64,000 nucleotides of DNA from Chloranthus sessilifolius (lineage: Eukaryota > Streptophyta > Magnoliopsida > Chloranthales > Chloranthaceae), in the NCBI GenBank assembly GCA_021018995.1, contig CM037585.1, positions 67,148,646 through 67,212,645 of the forward strand, given 5' to 3'. Under the pieces are notes generated by a model. That model had not been told where the DNA came from, did not search any database, and was given only the letters and a program-made list of their open reading frames with translations. Each line of letters opens with the position of its first letter. Positions within the stretch are counted from its first letter, which is position 1. The position numbers and the translations under genes were made by a program. This document shows, one piece after another, positions 11,956 through 24,520 of this stretch.

Positions 11956-12200
11956 TCGAACTTATCATATCACATTGCTTATACAAATCATATCATATGT
12001 AAGGTTATTTAATTTGCCTACCTCATGTCTTACAAAGCACGCACTTCATGTAACATGAGGCGAAAATCCACTCGTACACATCGGATCTATGACTAACACT
12101 TCAAAGTATCCAAAGGTCACTAACTAATGCTTAAAGGATCATACTAATCAAATTTTAAGATAAAAATCTCAAAACTATCTTAAATAGTTCAAACTGACTC

Positions 12201-12571
12201 AGTAGCGCGCGAGTTCCAAGGTCTCGCTAGCGAATCATATGGCACACAACAGTCGCGTGAGCCCGCTCGAGCGACTGTGCTCTCTCTCAATTCCTCACTA
12301 AAGCTGCTTGAGATAGTCACACGCATGAAGTGAAAGTTGTGTGAGCGACATCACCAGGCACTCCACAGTCGCGCCACCTCGGTCGAACGACTGTGCTCGT
12401 CTTTGTTTCTCTTTAATCCTGACACTACTCAGTCGCGCGCGCTAGTTTCATGTTACGCTAGAGACTCACATTGCACACCCTTAGTCATGCGAGTGACTAT
12501 TCAAGCCCTCATTTCATGCCTAATCTGAGGCCTAGCTCGCATGAGCGAGTTTCATGGTCGCACGAGCGACT
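12201..12571. repeat. Inverted-repeat motif array in 5' LTR of A
   Basis: About ten degenerate copies of AGTCGCGCGAGCGACT (for example GGTCGCACGAGCGACT ending at 12571, and a copy near 12250). It lies about 0.8-1.2 kb from the LTR start in sense. Copies differ between the two LTRs mostly by C/T and G/A changes, as expected of methylated CpG decay. Confidence 0.8.
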
Positions 12572-13385
12572 TCCAGGAGTTTGGTGTTTCTTCGAAAATT
12601 TTGATTTTTTTTCTTATCCCCCTTTTACCTAACCCTTATTCACATTTATTATAACCTGTTTATAGAATTAATTACCTTTATTTATCACCATTCATTCATA
12701 ATCAATGCACTTAAAACCACAAGATCTTACTTCGTTGATTTCACAGAGTTCTTGTGTGATACTTTGATCCGAAACTCACAATCCATGACGCTTTTTTTGT
12801 TTGCATCGTAGGGTTTGAAGACTTGACCTCTCACGATCGTATCAAATTGCACACAAAGCTTTTATCCTTCCTGGTGTGCACAATCAACTCCTTAAAATCC
12901 TTTGTCAATCACACTAGGTTACTCCTTCCCAAGAGGGTTTCTCACATAGCTTTCGCACACACTCCCACCTCGATGAATCGATGCTTCCAGCATGCTCTCA
13001 CAACACATGGTCTTGTGTGGGAGATGAATTGTGAACTCGCATCCTTGGCGGCAATAATTCATACAGAAGCAAGATTTCTCTTCTTCCTTCTTTTCTTCAA
13101 TTGTAAAGAAAACAAGGGAGCCAATGGCTTCTTTGTGAAGCAATCTCTCTTTATACCCTTGGTTGCTTCCTTGTTAAGCATACACACACCATTTTGTGTG
13201 TTAGTCAAATGGGTTGGTTCACATATGAACACCACACACCTAGCTTAGGTGTTTGCCCACTCACACATGTTTAAAAGATCCTCACACAAACCCAGTGGTC
13301 TCACCAATTCTGGAATGGTAGAGTGCGCCGCACTGACACGTGTACCAAGTTGATCTGCACGAGCTCTTAATTTGGGGGTGTTACA

Positions 13386-13390
13386 TCTCC
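13386..13390. other. Right target-site duplication of element A
   Basis: TCTCC, identical to 686-690. Confidence 0.85.
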
Positions 13391-14030
13391 CCTCTACTCC
13401 TCTATCTTCTTTTTCTTTGTCTCTATCCTAGAATTGGGTCGTTTCGCCGCTAAAATTTCGTCGGGTGAGAAGGGGCTCAATAGGAGGGCCTTCAGACAAG
13501 GGGGAGTGTCGTTCATTTTATTTTTTTTCATTGTTCTATTTGGCCATAGTAGAGACTGCTTACGAGCGGGTCAATCGGATGCCTAACACCTTCTTGATTA
13601 ATAACTGAAGTCCGTACCCAAGAGGCTTTAGCGTTGACCGGTGATATGGAGTCATATTTGGCACTTGGGTGCATAAAATATTGATTTCAGGTATCCAGAA
13701 ATACCAAAAGCTCTGGGTGGAGACTCCATTTTTCTTATGTGCGCATCATCATGATAGACTCGCAAGTTTCCACGATTAATTATCATTTTATTATCACCTT
13801 TATCAATTATTCGGTAATTATCTTAATAACCTTATCTAATTGTCATTAATGATTATTATTTGTAATATTAATTATGATTATTGATTCTATTATTTATTAT
13901 TATTATTATTGTTTATTTATTGATTGTTACTTTACTTACTTATCGATTAATTTTTTATCATTATTTATTAGTTATTGTTATCAATTTTTTTATCATCGTT
14001 TTAGTCCTTATTATTGTCAGCATAAGTTGT
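13391..14030 (+). repeat. LTR-like scrap and AT-rich tract
   Basis: 13391-13760 contains phrases typical of the 3' part of Tat/Ogre LTRs in plus orientation: GCCTAACACCTTC near 13580 and GGTGGAGACTCC near 13717. 13790-14030 is TTATTA-rich low-complexity sequence. No coding frame. It continues the DNA broken by element A, but whether it is one unit with 1-690 is not clear. Confidence 0.35.
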
Positions 14031-14039
14031 GCCTGAAGT

Positions 14040-16907
14040 TTCTATTTTTGGTTTTGTCACACCCTCAAGATCCTCCTGCGTTGTCCATCAGCTCTACTTG
14101 GGAGGAGCCTCGAGCTTGGTTATTCGCTCTCCCTGCATTTCAGAGGGAGAGGTTGGCAACATTTGGCTTTGGGCCTATTTTGGCACTCAAGCCTTTCCAG
14201 CCCGACCATGGTTTAGTCAGGGTTGTGTTGGAGAGGTGGAGAGATGAGCCGCAGGCACTGCTTTTCCCTACGGGGATGATGCTGTCGACCCTTGAGGACT
14301 AGGTCCGTATCATTGGGGTTAGGTTCGAGGGAGAGGTTGCGACAAAGAGGATGCTTAGTTATTATCAGGGGCTATCCATGGAGCTATTCGGGTGTGAGCA
14401 CCCATTTAGTGAATACGGGACGGGGATGATCTAGACCACTTGGTCTGTTGACACATTTGACGGAGGATTCGTCCCTACGAGACGTTGCCATGAGCCCAAG
14501 GAGGTGTATAGGCTACGCCGTCAGGCGATGGTGCTTCGCTAGCCTTTATCAGAGCCTAGAGTTGAGGCAGATCATGTCATCAGGGCATTCCTGATGCACT
14601 TCTTCGGTAGGGTGTTGTTTTACCTGTCGACTCAGGGAATCGTGACTGTGTCCACTATTTTGAAAAGTGGAGCAGATCCATGTATCCTAGGTCACACTGC
14701 AGCAGGGAGTTTGTCAGGGAGTCCCTCCAGAGCCTCTTTCATGGATAGCTAAGAAGATTACCAGTCCCCCTGGCTAGAACTTTGAGGAGAAGATGCTAAC
14801 CAAGCTTGATGAATTTAGAGCTGGGGGGACTGTGGTGATGGGCGTAGGCGATGAGGCAAATGCCTAGAGTTTGTGAGGTGCTTTCGGGAGCTCGGTGGTG
14901 GTAATCTCTTTCAGTTGTTCCCCTTTCAAGGGAGCAACTCCTTTGGTGTTGGTGGACTCGATTTCTCTTCGGCATTGAGAGAGAGTCTTGCTGAGCTAGA
15001 GTGAGGCCAGCTCAGACTCGGGGTTTGCGGAGCATTTGAGGTCCTTCAGAGGGCTTTGGAGTGGGTGGGGAGTGCTCCTCGCCCTGACAAGGAGATGCTC
15101 ACCTCCCTGGTGTGTTCTATTGTCGATGCCAGGGCAGTTGAGGATCAGGCAGTGGCCCGGCTAGCGGACGCTCGCCGGGCTCTGATAAGTTGTTGCGCTA
15201 TTTTGCTTTTATTCCATTTAGTCTGCTCATTCTACTTTTGTTGATGGATGTGTTTGTTTTGGTTTCAATTAATCAGGATGTGTCGACGGGTGAGATTGTC
15301 GCTTGTCACAGGGTGTCTACTTTCTCCAGAGTGAGCTGCTAGGGCATGGCGTTATGAGGGGCAACATGGCCTCGGAGATTGATCGGCTGGTACATGTTTG
15401 TTTTTATTTTCTTGGTGTAATTTTGATTTTTAGCATTTTTGATGGGTCTTCATATGTGTTTGCAGAGGGCAGAGCTTGCCGTGGTGCGTAGAGGTTCTGA
15501 TCCAGTCTTCGATCTGTCCTCATCTGCGTCCTCTAGTCGGGAGGACCCATAGATGGCTCATCTTCGAGCCATGTTAGATCACTGGGTTAGTTTCATATCA
15601 CTTTGTTATTTTATTTAGCCAGCTATATTTATTTTGTTGGTCTTACGGTGTTGGAATGTGTTTAGCGTAAGATTGCCGAGGAGCACCAGGTGACCGAGGC
15701 TGTTGTTGCGTCCTTACGTCTAGAGAGTCAGGTATGATGTGTATTTTTGTTTCTGAATATGTTTTGTTTTACTGTTATTATTTTATGCATTTGTTTTATC
15801 TGATGCTTGTGTGTTGCTTTCTTATTTTATTTTGTGTAGGTTGCCGCTTCTCCTGTCAAGTTATGCTCTGTTAGTGTAGTTTTACTTTCAATTTTATACT
15901 CGTAGCATTATCTAATGCCTCTTTGTTTGTCTTGCAACAGCCTACAATGGAGTTGCCTCCTCAGCCCATGCCAACGGCAGATCTAGTGACAGCCGAGGAA
16001 ATCGATCGCTTGTTGCGTGAGCAGGCCGAGCTGATATGCTTGCTCTCTCTTCAACATTTTTTTTTCTTTACCATTGTATCTCGTCCTTAGTTATATGTTC
16101 TTACTCAGGCTCAACAACCTGAGGCACCCGCCAGGAGGTTGAGAGCGCTCGCACCTGCTTGAGGGTGAAACTGGCTACTATAGGAGATCCTGTGCAGAGT
16201 CGTGAGGATTTGATTTTTGACCTGATCATCAAGCAGAGGACCCAGATGACCGAGTTGGAGACTGGTCGTCAAATTGTTTAGGCTGAGATGCAGGCCCCCA
16301 CAGACCGTCTGCAGTATGAGTTGAAGAGGACGACACGGGGGATCCAAGGGGTGGTCTCACAGTTTGCTGGGGCAGAGTTAGAGAATAATGGCTACTTGGT
16401 TGGTTAGCATCGTCGTACGTCTCGTGAGTGTATGAGGAACTACATTCTGGATGAGGCGGCTCTTCGAGAGTCATTTTGTTTTGGTCGCTTGCACTCACGG
16501 TCTAGTCGGTTCGTCAGCCAGACGAGCGAGGGAGGTTTCATCGTCAGGCCTTCTTCTTCTTCTAGGAGGCCTCCGACTACTCATCAGGTTTCAGTTGAGG
16601 CTTCGATGGATCAGATTCCATATCCACGAATCGATGAGATAGGAGATAGCAATGACTACCCTCTTAGAGGCAGCGGAGGGAATAGGGCAGTATGTACATT
16701 TTTCCTACTTTGGTACTTTTCTCTCCACTGTATATTCAAGGGGTATGCTCCCGGTGACACTTGTACAAAGAATTTATATATATATATATATATATACTTC
16801 TTTTCTTCAGATCTACTTCCTTTTTTCTTCCTTTTACCTCTGGTTTCATCTGCTCCTTTAGGTGTCGTCAGCTATTACTTGGATGCTTCTGAGCTGGCCC
16901 AGTAGTA
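14040..16907 (+). pseudogene. Plant-mobile-domain (PMD) gene, broken copy in fragment D
   Basis: The PMD is a plant-specific domain shared by transposable elements and MAIN/MAIL-type proteins; its biochemical role is unsettled. The N-terminal block (about 14060-14300) reads AWLFALPAFQRERLATFGFG and KPFQPDHGLV, and aligns with HALPEFQQ and KPFQVDRGLI of the copy at 32966-33687. The middle (AWG...WAYDHF blocks) is deleted. A helical block APRPDKEMLTSLVCSIVDAR (about 15075-15180) matches C's APRPNEEMLHSLAHSIIQAR. Further small exons are suggested by paired AG/GT sites at 15277-15389, 15466-15585 and 15666-15731, with more to about 16900. One donor (after 15183) has decayed from GT to AT. Several in-frame stops. 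It lies on the opposite strand to the integrase beside it. Confidence 0.65.
16776..16798. repeat. (TA)n microsatellite
   Basis: A short run of alternating TA within the 3' part of the broken PMD gene. Confidence 0.85.
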
Positions 16908-18289
16908 GCTGAAGAGCACTTTTATCTGCAAAGAGGAACCAACTTATTAGTAACTTTTATTTCCCCCTTGGTAATTGTTAAGGGGGTGGCATCTCAAACC
17001 AAAGTTTCGTAACAAAAGCAATATCACCGTTCTCTTTTTTCTTTTTTCATTACAGGGAAAGAAAACAAAGCAACAGGGAAAAGAAAATAATAGAAATAAA
17101 ATCCTAAAAATGATAAAAAATAAAAAAATTGCCCAGTGTGAGAGTTTTGATAGGTTCGGCAGTGTAACATTTTTGGTAGGCTTCCTTGACTGATGATCTT
17201 GTCATTCTAAATCCAACTATGAAACAAAAGAGAGCTCTTAAAGTGTAACGATTTTACTCTTTTCCATAAATAAATAAACAAATGCCCAGTGTCAAGTTAC
17301 AATGGAACTTTCCTGGGCTTCATGAGTATCTGGAGTTAACCTGGGGCTATGGAGAGCTATGCATGTGTTTGTGGAGTTAGTAGTGAAGAAAACCTTCTCG
17401 GTAGTGTTACTGTATTGGGGGGACATTGGTTACTTCAGCTGTATACCAAGTTTTACCTATCGATAGTGATCATCATGTCCAGTAGTTTGATAGGAGCGAA
17501 GTGTATGGTAGACAGTATATGATTGCATCTTTCATCATTCACTAGCTTTCGATTTTATTTTGGAAAATATCTTAGAAAAAGTTTTGATTCATCATCCGAA
17601 AATGAAATAAGGGAGTGAAAGCATGGTAAGACTCCATGATGTGGGGAATAGTTTCTTACTTGAGAACTTTTAAAAGAGATAGTCAACGACCTTTTACTCG
17701 GGTGGTGTGTAGTACCATATCTGAGCTCTCCATCATGTTTCGGTACCATCAAAGTCTCAAATTCTCTGGTTAGCAGGAGTTTATCTTCCTCCCACCACTG
17801 TACGACGATATCTAGTAGTGTGAAGATACCAGGGAGGCCCTTTCAGTTTGTTTATGCTTCTTTAGTAAAGATACCAAAGATGTCATCACAGTAAGCTTAT
17901 GCTTCCCTAGGCTCATTGACCTATTCACTCCTCATATGCTCTCGCTCGATTACGCTTCTTCTCTCTTTCTCTCTTGTATTGTCTCTCTTTGTCTTTTTCT
18001 GACGCATACATTTTTAAAGCAGCCTGCTAATGCAACAATAGTGAGCTTTGATTGAACCTAACATCTTCATTTTCTATGTTCTAATGTTTACTCCAATGGC
18101 GAGATAGGGAGTGAGAATCCGGTGTTTTCTATGGTTTTAAGAGAGGTGTCATATTCCACTAATCCTTTCGATCAAATTGCCCAAATAAGAAGGTGAGTGA
18201 TGTGTCAGAAATTTTTTAAAAGATAGTTCCAGAAATAATGACGTGCGACTAATGAATGACTTATAATGAATACGAGGATGGTCGATATA
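16908..18289. other. Non-coding spacer of fragment D, shared with element C
   Basis: No coding frame is supported. It aligns piecewise with 34910-36240 of element C (for example CCCCCTTG.TA.TTGT.AAGGGGG near 16965 versus 34970, and GATTGCATC..TCATCATTCA near 17521 versus 35491). It is the region between the antisense PMD gene and the 3' end of the integrase in this Tat-like family. Confidence 0.6.
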
Positions 18290-19330
18290 AGTATGGGTAT
18301 CTAGTTTCAGGACATGATGACCACTATTGCTAAGGGTAGTAATTCCTCAGATACATAGCATTCCACGGGTTAGGAAGTTCCTCCCCATCTGGATATATTA
18401 ATTTGTATGCATTTCTCAGGTATGCAGTTGCTATAATATATTGTCCCTCCCAATTTGGTTTCAGTTTTCCCTTAGGGTTGGCATGTTTGGAGGGCATGAT
18501 TTTCTTCAAGACTAAGTCTCCAATCTCAAAAATTCACTGAAGGACTTTCTTATCGCAAGTCTTGGCCACTCTTCTTTGGTATACTTGTGCCTGATCAGCT
18601 GTCCTTAGGCGTGTCTCATCGAGCTACTCTAACTGAGTTAGCGGAGCAATTCTCCTCTCATTTATAAATAGCTGATCATCAAGCTGGATGCTTAGGGATG
18701 GCCCTTGTATTTCATATGGTAGGACCGACTCCATCCCATACATGAGAAGATAAGGAGTTTGGCCAATGGTTGCTCGAATGGAAGTTTTTTATAGGCCCAG
18801 AGCGCCTTTGATAATCGATCAGGCCAGTCGGCTCTATTGCTCATTTCCACTATTCATTTTAGTATTTGGATCAGGGTCTTATTTATGGCCTCGACTTGTC
18901 CATTCCCTTGAGGGTAGAAGGTGACGAGTTTGTAGGTCAATGTCGTATTTTTTGTACAGTCTCTTTATCATTTTACTGATGAATTGTGGTCTGTTATTGG
19001 TGATGAACATTCTAGGAACTCTAAACCTTGTAATGATATTCTACATGATAAATTTTACTAGAGTCGAGGCAGTGATTCTGACATATGACTCGGCTTCCAC
19101 TCATTTGGTGTACTATTTGGTTGCAATGAGAATAAAGGCATGTTTATGGGTGTTCCCGACTGTGTCTATAAATTGTCCAATTATGTCAAAGTCCCACATT
19201 GTGAATGGCCATGGTGAGACCATGGGATTTAATGTGACTGATGGGGCTTTGATGAGTGTAGCATGTTCTTGGCACTTTTTTACAGAATTGAACGTAGATG
19301 TGGAAATCCCTCAACTTTTTAATTCGTATC
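18290..19330 (-). pseudogene. Integrase fragment of Tat-like element (fragment D)
   Basis: Minus-strand integrase with the same layout as 36240-37516. Visible core: MWDFDIIGQF (first Asp kept) and FITNNRPQFI, where the usual TDNGSQF has lost the second catalytic Asp, so it is inactive. The C-terminal part near 18450-18500 matches the KGKLKPNWEGPY-type tail of the C copy. It stops abruptly at about 19330; RT and RNase H are absent, so D is a truncated remnant. Stops interrupt the frame. Confidence 0.75.
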
Positions 19331-19344
19331 TCTCCTTCAAATAA

Positions 19345-20520
19345 TTACCACATTCCTTCTTTTTTTTTTAAATCTCACGGAAAATACTTTTAAGTGTGGA
19401 AACGATTATTATTATTTACCAAAGTATGAGCAAAAACTATGTGTTAACGCTATTGGTTTAACCTCCCAATTTCGTTAACCTAACGGACATATGCAGAATT
19501 ATGATTCAATCGTAAACTGTTTCTAATGAGTAAAACAATAAAATATAAGCAGCTTTTAAAACCTTTTTCCATCAAGATAAAACCTTAAAAGTTAAACTGT
19601 TCCTACAAGCCCAATTACAAAGATGTAACCATAATTCAAAAGTAGTGGACTTAAACCAAAGCTAAAAGAAAACAGAAAGGAAAGATCATTTTCAAAACTA
19701 AGTGTAGGTGCTGGTAGCTCTACTAGATAAATGGAGCTTCAAACTATCAGCTCGTTGTCACTCTTTGATCCTTCCGTGTCCAGCTTCCTTAATCCTGGTT
19801 GAGTGGCTGCTAAATGTGACTGGCCTTTAGTGGGTCATGAAACGACCGTAAGCGATGAAGCTCAATAAAATCTTAGTTAGCATTGTCTTAATATTATAGT
19901 ACATGTAACATATAGATACTCCATAGGTGCATGTACAAGAATTCTAACTATAACTGATACTAAATAACACACACATTTACAGAAGTAATGGTAGTTTAAT
20001 GATATTTAATTTATTATTGAATAATAAACAACATGATTTAAAGTCCCAAGTACTAAATTAAAAACTACAATTTATCTACAACAATAATATAAAAAGAGAG
20101 GGATTTCAATACTATCATTACACATAAATAAATGAAAAGAAAAGAATTTCAATAATATTAATAAGCATAGGTTACATTTATTCAAAATTAAGCATAATAT
20201 GATCAAGTGATACTTTAAGCGTCTTAAAGATTAATTAATTATTATTAAATCATGAAATATGAGTTAATTATTAGTATATTTTAATTAATTCGGTGCTGAT
20301 AGCAAAGCACCAATCATGGTCCAGACAGAATTCAGATACTAATGTTAATCAAACAAGGGCCTACACTCTCCGCCATTCAACCAATCTTAGACAAGGATCA
20401 ATGACCTTGTTGGTCTAACTAGACCCAATTCTTAGCTGACATTTCAAAATTCTTTTATATATAGAATGCTCCTACGAGCCCGTTCGTGAGAACAATGATA
20501 AGCTATGTGAGGCCAAAACA
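19345..20520. other. AT-rich intergenic stretch
   Basis: No coding frame, RNA gene or repeat structure recognised. A TATATATAG near 20457 precedes a leader-like segment and could be a TATA box of an unrecognised LTR. Confidence 0.4.
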
Positions 20521-20639
20521 TAACAGAATTGTGTCATCTTTCCACTTTCAAATTTCAGTTTTCGTTGCATTATCTTTCAAATTCTGTATTCTTTCATATA
20601 ATTCAGTTTCTATGCTTATTTTTAAGAATTCCCCTCATT

Positions 20640-20880
20640 TCTGAGGTCCAGATTCATGATCAGATTCCCATTTCGGGTCCAGACTTCATAAATTCAGATA
20701 CCCATTTTGGGTCTAGAGTTCAGACAATCAGATACCCATTTTGGGTCCAGAGTTCTTTCAGATTCAGAGTTCAGATTTTCAAATAATATTTTCAGATTTA
20801 GAATTCTTTCAATTTCAAAGTTCAGATTTTCAAATAATCTTTTCAGATTCAGAATTCTTTCAATTTCAAAGTTCAAATAT
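20640..20880. repeat. Short tandem repeats with CAGATACCCATTTTGGGTC and TTTCAGATTCAGA units
   Basis: Two adjacent minisatellites. The first has three units around CAGATACCCATTTTGGGTC; the second has two to three units of about 60 bp containing TTCAGATTTTCAAATAAT. They explain the repetitive peptides read here on both strands. Confidence 0.75.
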
Positions 20881-20934
20881 ACCCAACAAACAATTCATGT
20901 CATTATCAGACATTTTATTGTAAGCATTTCATCT

Positions 20935-21420
20935 TCATATCACATTCATATCATAATTGCTATCTTATCAGATTAGATCATGTCATATCGTATACTATCT
21001 TATCAGATCAAATCGTATCATATCTTTACTATCTTATTAGATCAGATTTTATCATATCATATCTCATCTTATCAGATCATATCATATTGTATCATATACT
21101 ACCTTATTAGACTATTTTACTTATCATAAACATATCATATACTTATCATATACCTTTCATTTACCTATCAGAGACTTATTAGATACTTATTAGGAAAATA
21201 TCATGTACTTATCGGATTCTTATCGGGTACTTATCGGATATTTATCAAATACTTATCAAGTGCTTATTGGATACTAATAGGGTACTTATCAAATTCTTAT
21301 CAGATACTTATTGGATAGTTTTCGGGTACATATCAGATACTTATCAGGTACTTATCAAATACTTATCGGATACTAATCGGGTGCTTTTCATGAACCTATC
21401 ATATGCTTATCATGTCACAT
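20935..21420. repeat. TATCA-type simple repeats
   Basis: The first half is dense in TCATATCATATC/TTATCAGATC. The second (about 21160-21400) is a run of roughly 10-11 bp units of the form ACTTATCRGAT. Not coding. Confidence 0.8.
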
Positions 21421-21584
21421 TGAGTTTGGTTATTTACTCGAGAGCAATTTCTTTACTTATGTTTAAGGTCAGGTATGGGCTACGGGTGCAACAAGTTATG
21501 GGTCCGATGGTTCATGGGTCCAAAGTGGTTCAATACAATACGGGCCCGATGGTTCATGGGTCCAAGGGGTTCTATAGGAGTTTA

Positions 21585-21750
21585 GGTCCAATGGGTTCTA
21601 TTCGATATAGGTCTGATGGATTTTAGGTCCAAGAGGTCCAATGGGTTCTATTCAATATAAGTCTGGTAGATTTCTGGTCCAACGGGTCCAATGGGTTCTA
21701 TTCAATATAAGTCCAATAGATTTTAGGTTCAACAGGTCTAATGGGTTTTA
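21585..21750. repeat. ~50 bp minisatellite
   Basis: About three and a half units beginning GGTCCAATGGGTTCTATTC and followed by a GGTCTGATGGATTTTA-like half. A looser version (GATGGTTCATGGGTCCAA twice) lies just upstream at about 21497-21565. Confidence 0.75.
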
Positions 21751-21759
21751 TTCAGGCCT

Positions 21760-23690
21760 TTAGTAGATTTAAATCTAGAAGTAGGGGTCTTTCTGAGGTC
21801 AGGACCATATGTGATTCAGTCATTACGGGCCTTAATTCAGTATGCCTTGGGCCTGACTTGTAATCCAATTTACTGAGCTATGGGCCAGGTCCTTAACTAG
21901 ATTTATGTCAATCTTATCCACTTTATTTACTTAGAAGTTCCGAATTTTTGGGCTTCATCGGGCCGTCAAAGAATTCAATCAGGCCCTTTGACTTAATTGA
22001 CAAGTTTCACATGGGCTATATCATATGTAAGCATCATGGGACCATGTGTTTTGGATTTGCCAGATTAGTCATAGGTCTTGGGTCAAGGTCCGAATACTTA
22101 GTTTTTACCTTATATATGCAGATTTTTCTAAGGTATTGGCGGACAACTGATGGTAAATTGACTGCCATTTTCGGCTTCGATCAAATTTTTGCATGCTTTC
22201 AACACTCGGGGCAAGATGACTAATAAGAGCATCTTTCCCAAGTTGTGGCATTAATAATTTTGATCAGGTTTGATAACAGGAGACAAATCACCGAGATCTG
22301 TTCCATTTGATCAAAGTTTTGGGCCAGAATTGTTGGGCCTCGGTGTTGGGTCCACAACATTCAATTCTGATAATGAAATCAGAAGTTTAGCGGCTCTCTT
22401 GAAAGATCTGCAAGTTTCCCAACTTTTCCATTTATATTGTCTGGGTCAAAGGTCAACATATCAGGATGTAATAGGGTCCATCTGATCTAAGGTTGGGTCT
22501 GATTTCTAGCAGTGTGCCATTTGCCTATATTCCGGGTTGTACTTTACCGAATTTCTTACCGTCAATTCTGATCGAATTGAGGCATGAAATTTTTACCAGA
22601 TCCTAAGTATTTTCTAAGGTTTATGGTCAATTTATTCAGAATTTTTCAGCTAATATTTTTGCACGGGAGCTGGAACTCATTACAGTTCTGTTTTTGGGTG
22701 CAACGGGACAGATCCATCGCATCACGTTCCGGGTGCCCAAACTTTCAGACCTTACAGGATTCGGGTCTGTAATTTTTACCAAGTATCAGGAACTCATTTG
22801 AGTACATCCCAAACTGTTTAAGGATTTTTATAATATTTATTTTCATTTATTTAATTCACTGTTCGGGACTGATCTCTTGTGGGCTGCAAAGTTCACAGTT
22901 TTGGGCTTAGATGGGATGTACTTAGCGGCCCATCCAATACCACATTATCGGGTCTCAGTCTAGGACATTTCTAAGGTAATCTCAAGTTAATTGGGATTGA
23001 TTTTTGGGTAATCATATCCATTCAATTTATTTAATCGGTTACCGGTACTTTCCTAATCACCGGCGTCGATTTACCTAGTGATATCGGATTGGGCCTTAAG
23101 AGCCATCCGATCGAGCCTATCTTATCGGGCACGATTATGTTTTGCCAAATATTTTTATTTTTAGGAGACAATCTTATATAAATCACATTATCTAAAATCC
23201 ATTTCAATTGTGGTTTCAAACTCTAATCACAATACATTTTAAGTCTATAAATCAAATCGATTCCTATCCATGCATCTATCACCATTCAAATTCTATGAAC
23301 AAAACTTTGGGAATCTATCTTCTAAGTCTAAACTTGAATAATTCATCCAAACTTTCCAATGAACTAATTCCTAGATCACATCCTACAAGAGTGTTGGTAC
23401 GCACCTTTTCTGGGTTCCTCTCGGTCCCCGCTAAATCAGTGGCCCGATTCTGTCCAAGTGGACTTTGGCAATGCGGTGTTTGGAATGCTGAAAATAAAGG
23501 GAGGACTTTTAGGAAGATTCCTAGTCAGTTGTGATCGCAAGCTGCATATATTTAATGACGCTACAACACGTCAGTGATCATGCTTTAGAGTGGGTGTAGG
23601 TTACTTCTTTACTGAATCGTCCGCTTGCGAACGTGAGCAGCACTGGCTCTTCTTATAATTTAGATAATTCATTTTTCCTTTTCTTTCTCT
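21760..23690. other. Unassigned, no gene seen
   Basis: Both strands are broken by stops. Neither protein similarity nor repeat structure is recognised. It may be part of a very long Tat/Ogre LTR or an unrelated remnant. Confidence 0.4.
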
Positions 23691-24520
23691 ATTATTAATG
23701 TAATTCTGATTGGTTTAAATTTTCTAATTCTATTATGAGTCTAGTTATGGTCTTATTTGGAGCCTAATTAATTTAGTATCCTAATACTACTAGAAGTCTA
23801 ATTAATATTAGTCTCCTAATTATGCTAGGAGTCTAATTAATTTAAATGTTCTAATTTTATTAGAATTCTAATTAATTTAGTTTCCTAATGTTACTAGAAG
23901 TCTACTTAATATTAGTCTCCTAATCATACTAGGAATACAGGTATGTTAATTCTAATGGAGTTCTAATTGAATCAAGCATGCTAGTTATACTAAAATTCTA
24001 AGTAAAGCAAGTATATTAGTTCTACTAGTAAGTATACTGGTTCTACTGAAATTTTGATTGAAATAAAGAACTAATTTTACTAGAACTCTAATTAAAGCAA
24101 AGGAATGAATTTTATTAAAATCTAATTAAAACAAATAAATTAATTTTATTAAAATCTAATTAAAACTAATTAATTAATTTTATTAAAATCTAATTAAAAT
24201 AAATAAACTAATTTTATTAAAATTCTAATTAAAGCAATGAATTAACTATACTAAAAATCTAATTGAAATAAAGGAACTAATTTTATTAAATTTTCTAATC
24301 AGGTCGAGGAATTAACTTTACTAAAAAAAAATTGATTTAAAGTAATGAATTAACTATACAAAATTTTAATTGAGATAAAAGAACTACCTTTTACTAATTT
24401 TGATTAAAGCAATAAATTATATTATACTAAAATTCTAACTGAAGCAATGAGTTAATTTTACTAAAATTCTAATTAAAGCAATGAATTAATCCTACTAAAA
24501 ATTTAAGAAAAAGTGATTTT
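23690..24520. repeat. AT-rich minisatellite, ~35 bp units
   Basis: More than fifteen degenerate units built from TTTTATTAAAATCTAATTAA and an AAAGCAATGAATTAA-like spacer, most regular at about 24110-24250. No coding frame. Confidence 0.8.

Larger units (their letters stand above)
691..13385 (-). mobile_element. Element A: Tekay/Del-like chromovirus, full length, defective
   Basis: A 12.7 kb minus-strand LTR retrotransposon. In sense order it has a 5' LTR (13385-10664), a primer-binding site, gag, an intron, protease, RT-RNase H, integrase with a C-terminal chromodomain, an accessory ORF with its own promoter, a polypurine tract and a 3' LTR (3303-691). Its LTR starts TGTAACACCCC and it is bounded by TCTCC duplications. 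The order RT-RH-INT-chromodomain and the PPT/LTR junction are typical of Tekay/Del chromoviruses. Stops and frameshifts in every coding domain and visibly diverged LTRs (length differences, many substitutions) mark it as an older, inactive copy. Confidence 0.92.
10664..13385 (-). repeat. 5' LTR of element A
   Basis: About 2.7 kb, with the plus strand beginning TGTGATAGCC and ending GGGTGTTACA. In sense it starts TGTAACACCCC at 13385. It aligns throughout with 691-3303 and carries the CA-rich minisatellite (about 11770-11955) and the inverted-repeat array (12201-12571). Some LTR ORFs look protein-like in both copies but have diverged stops and no recognisable domain. Confidence 0.92.
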
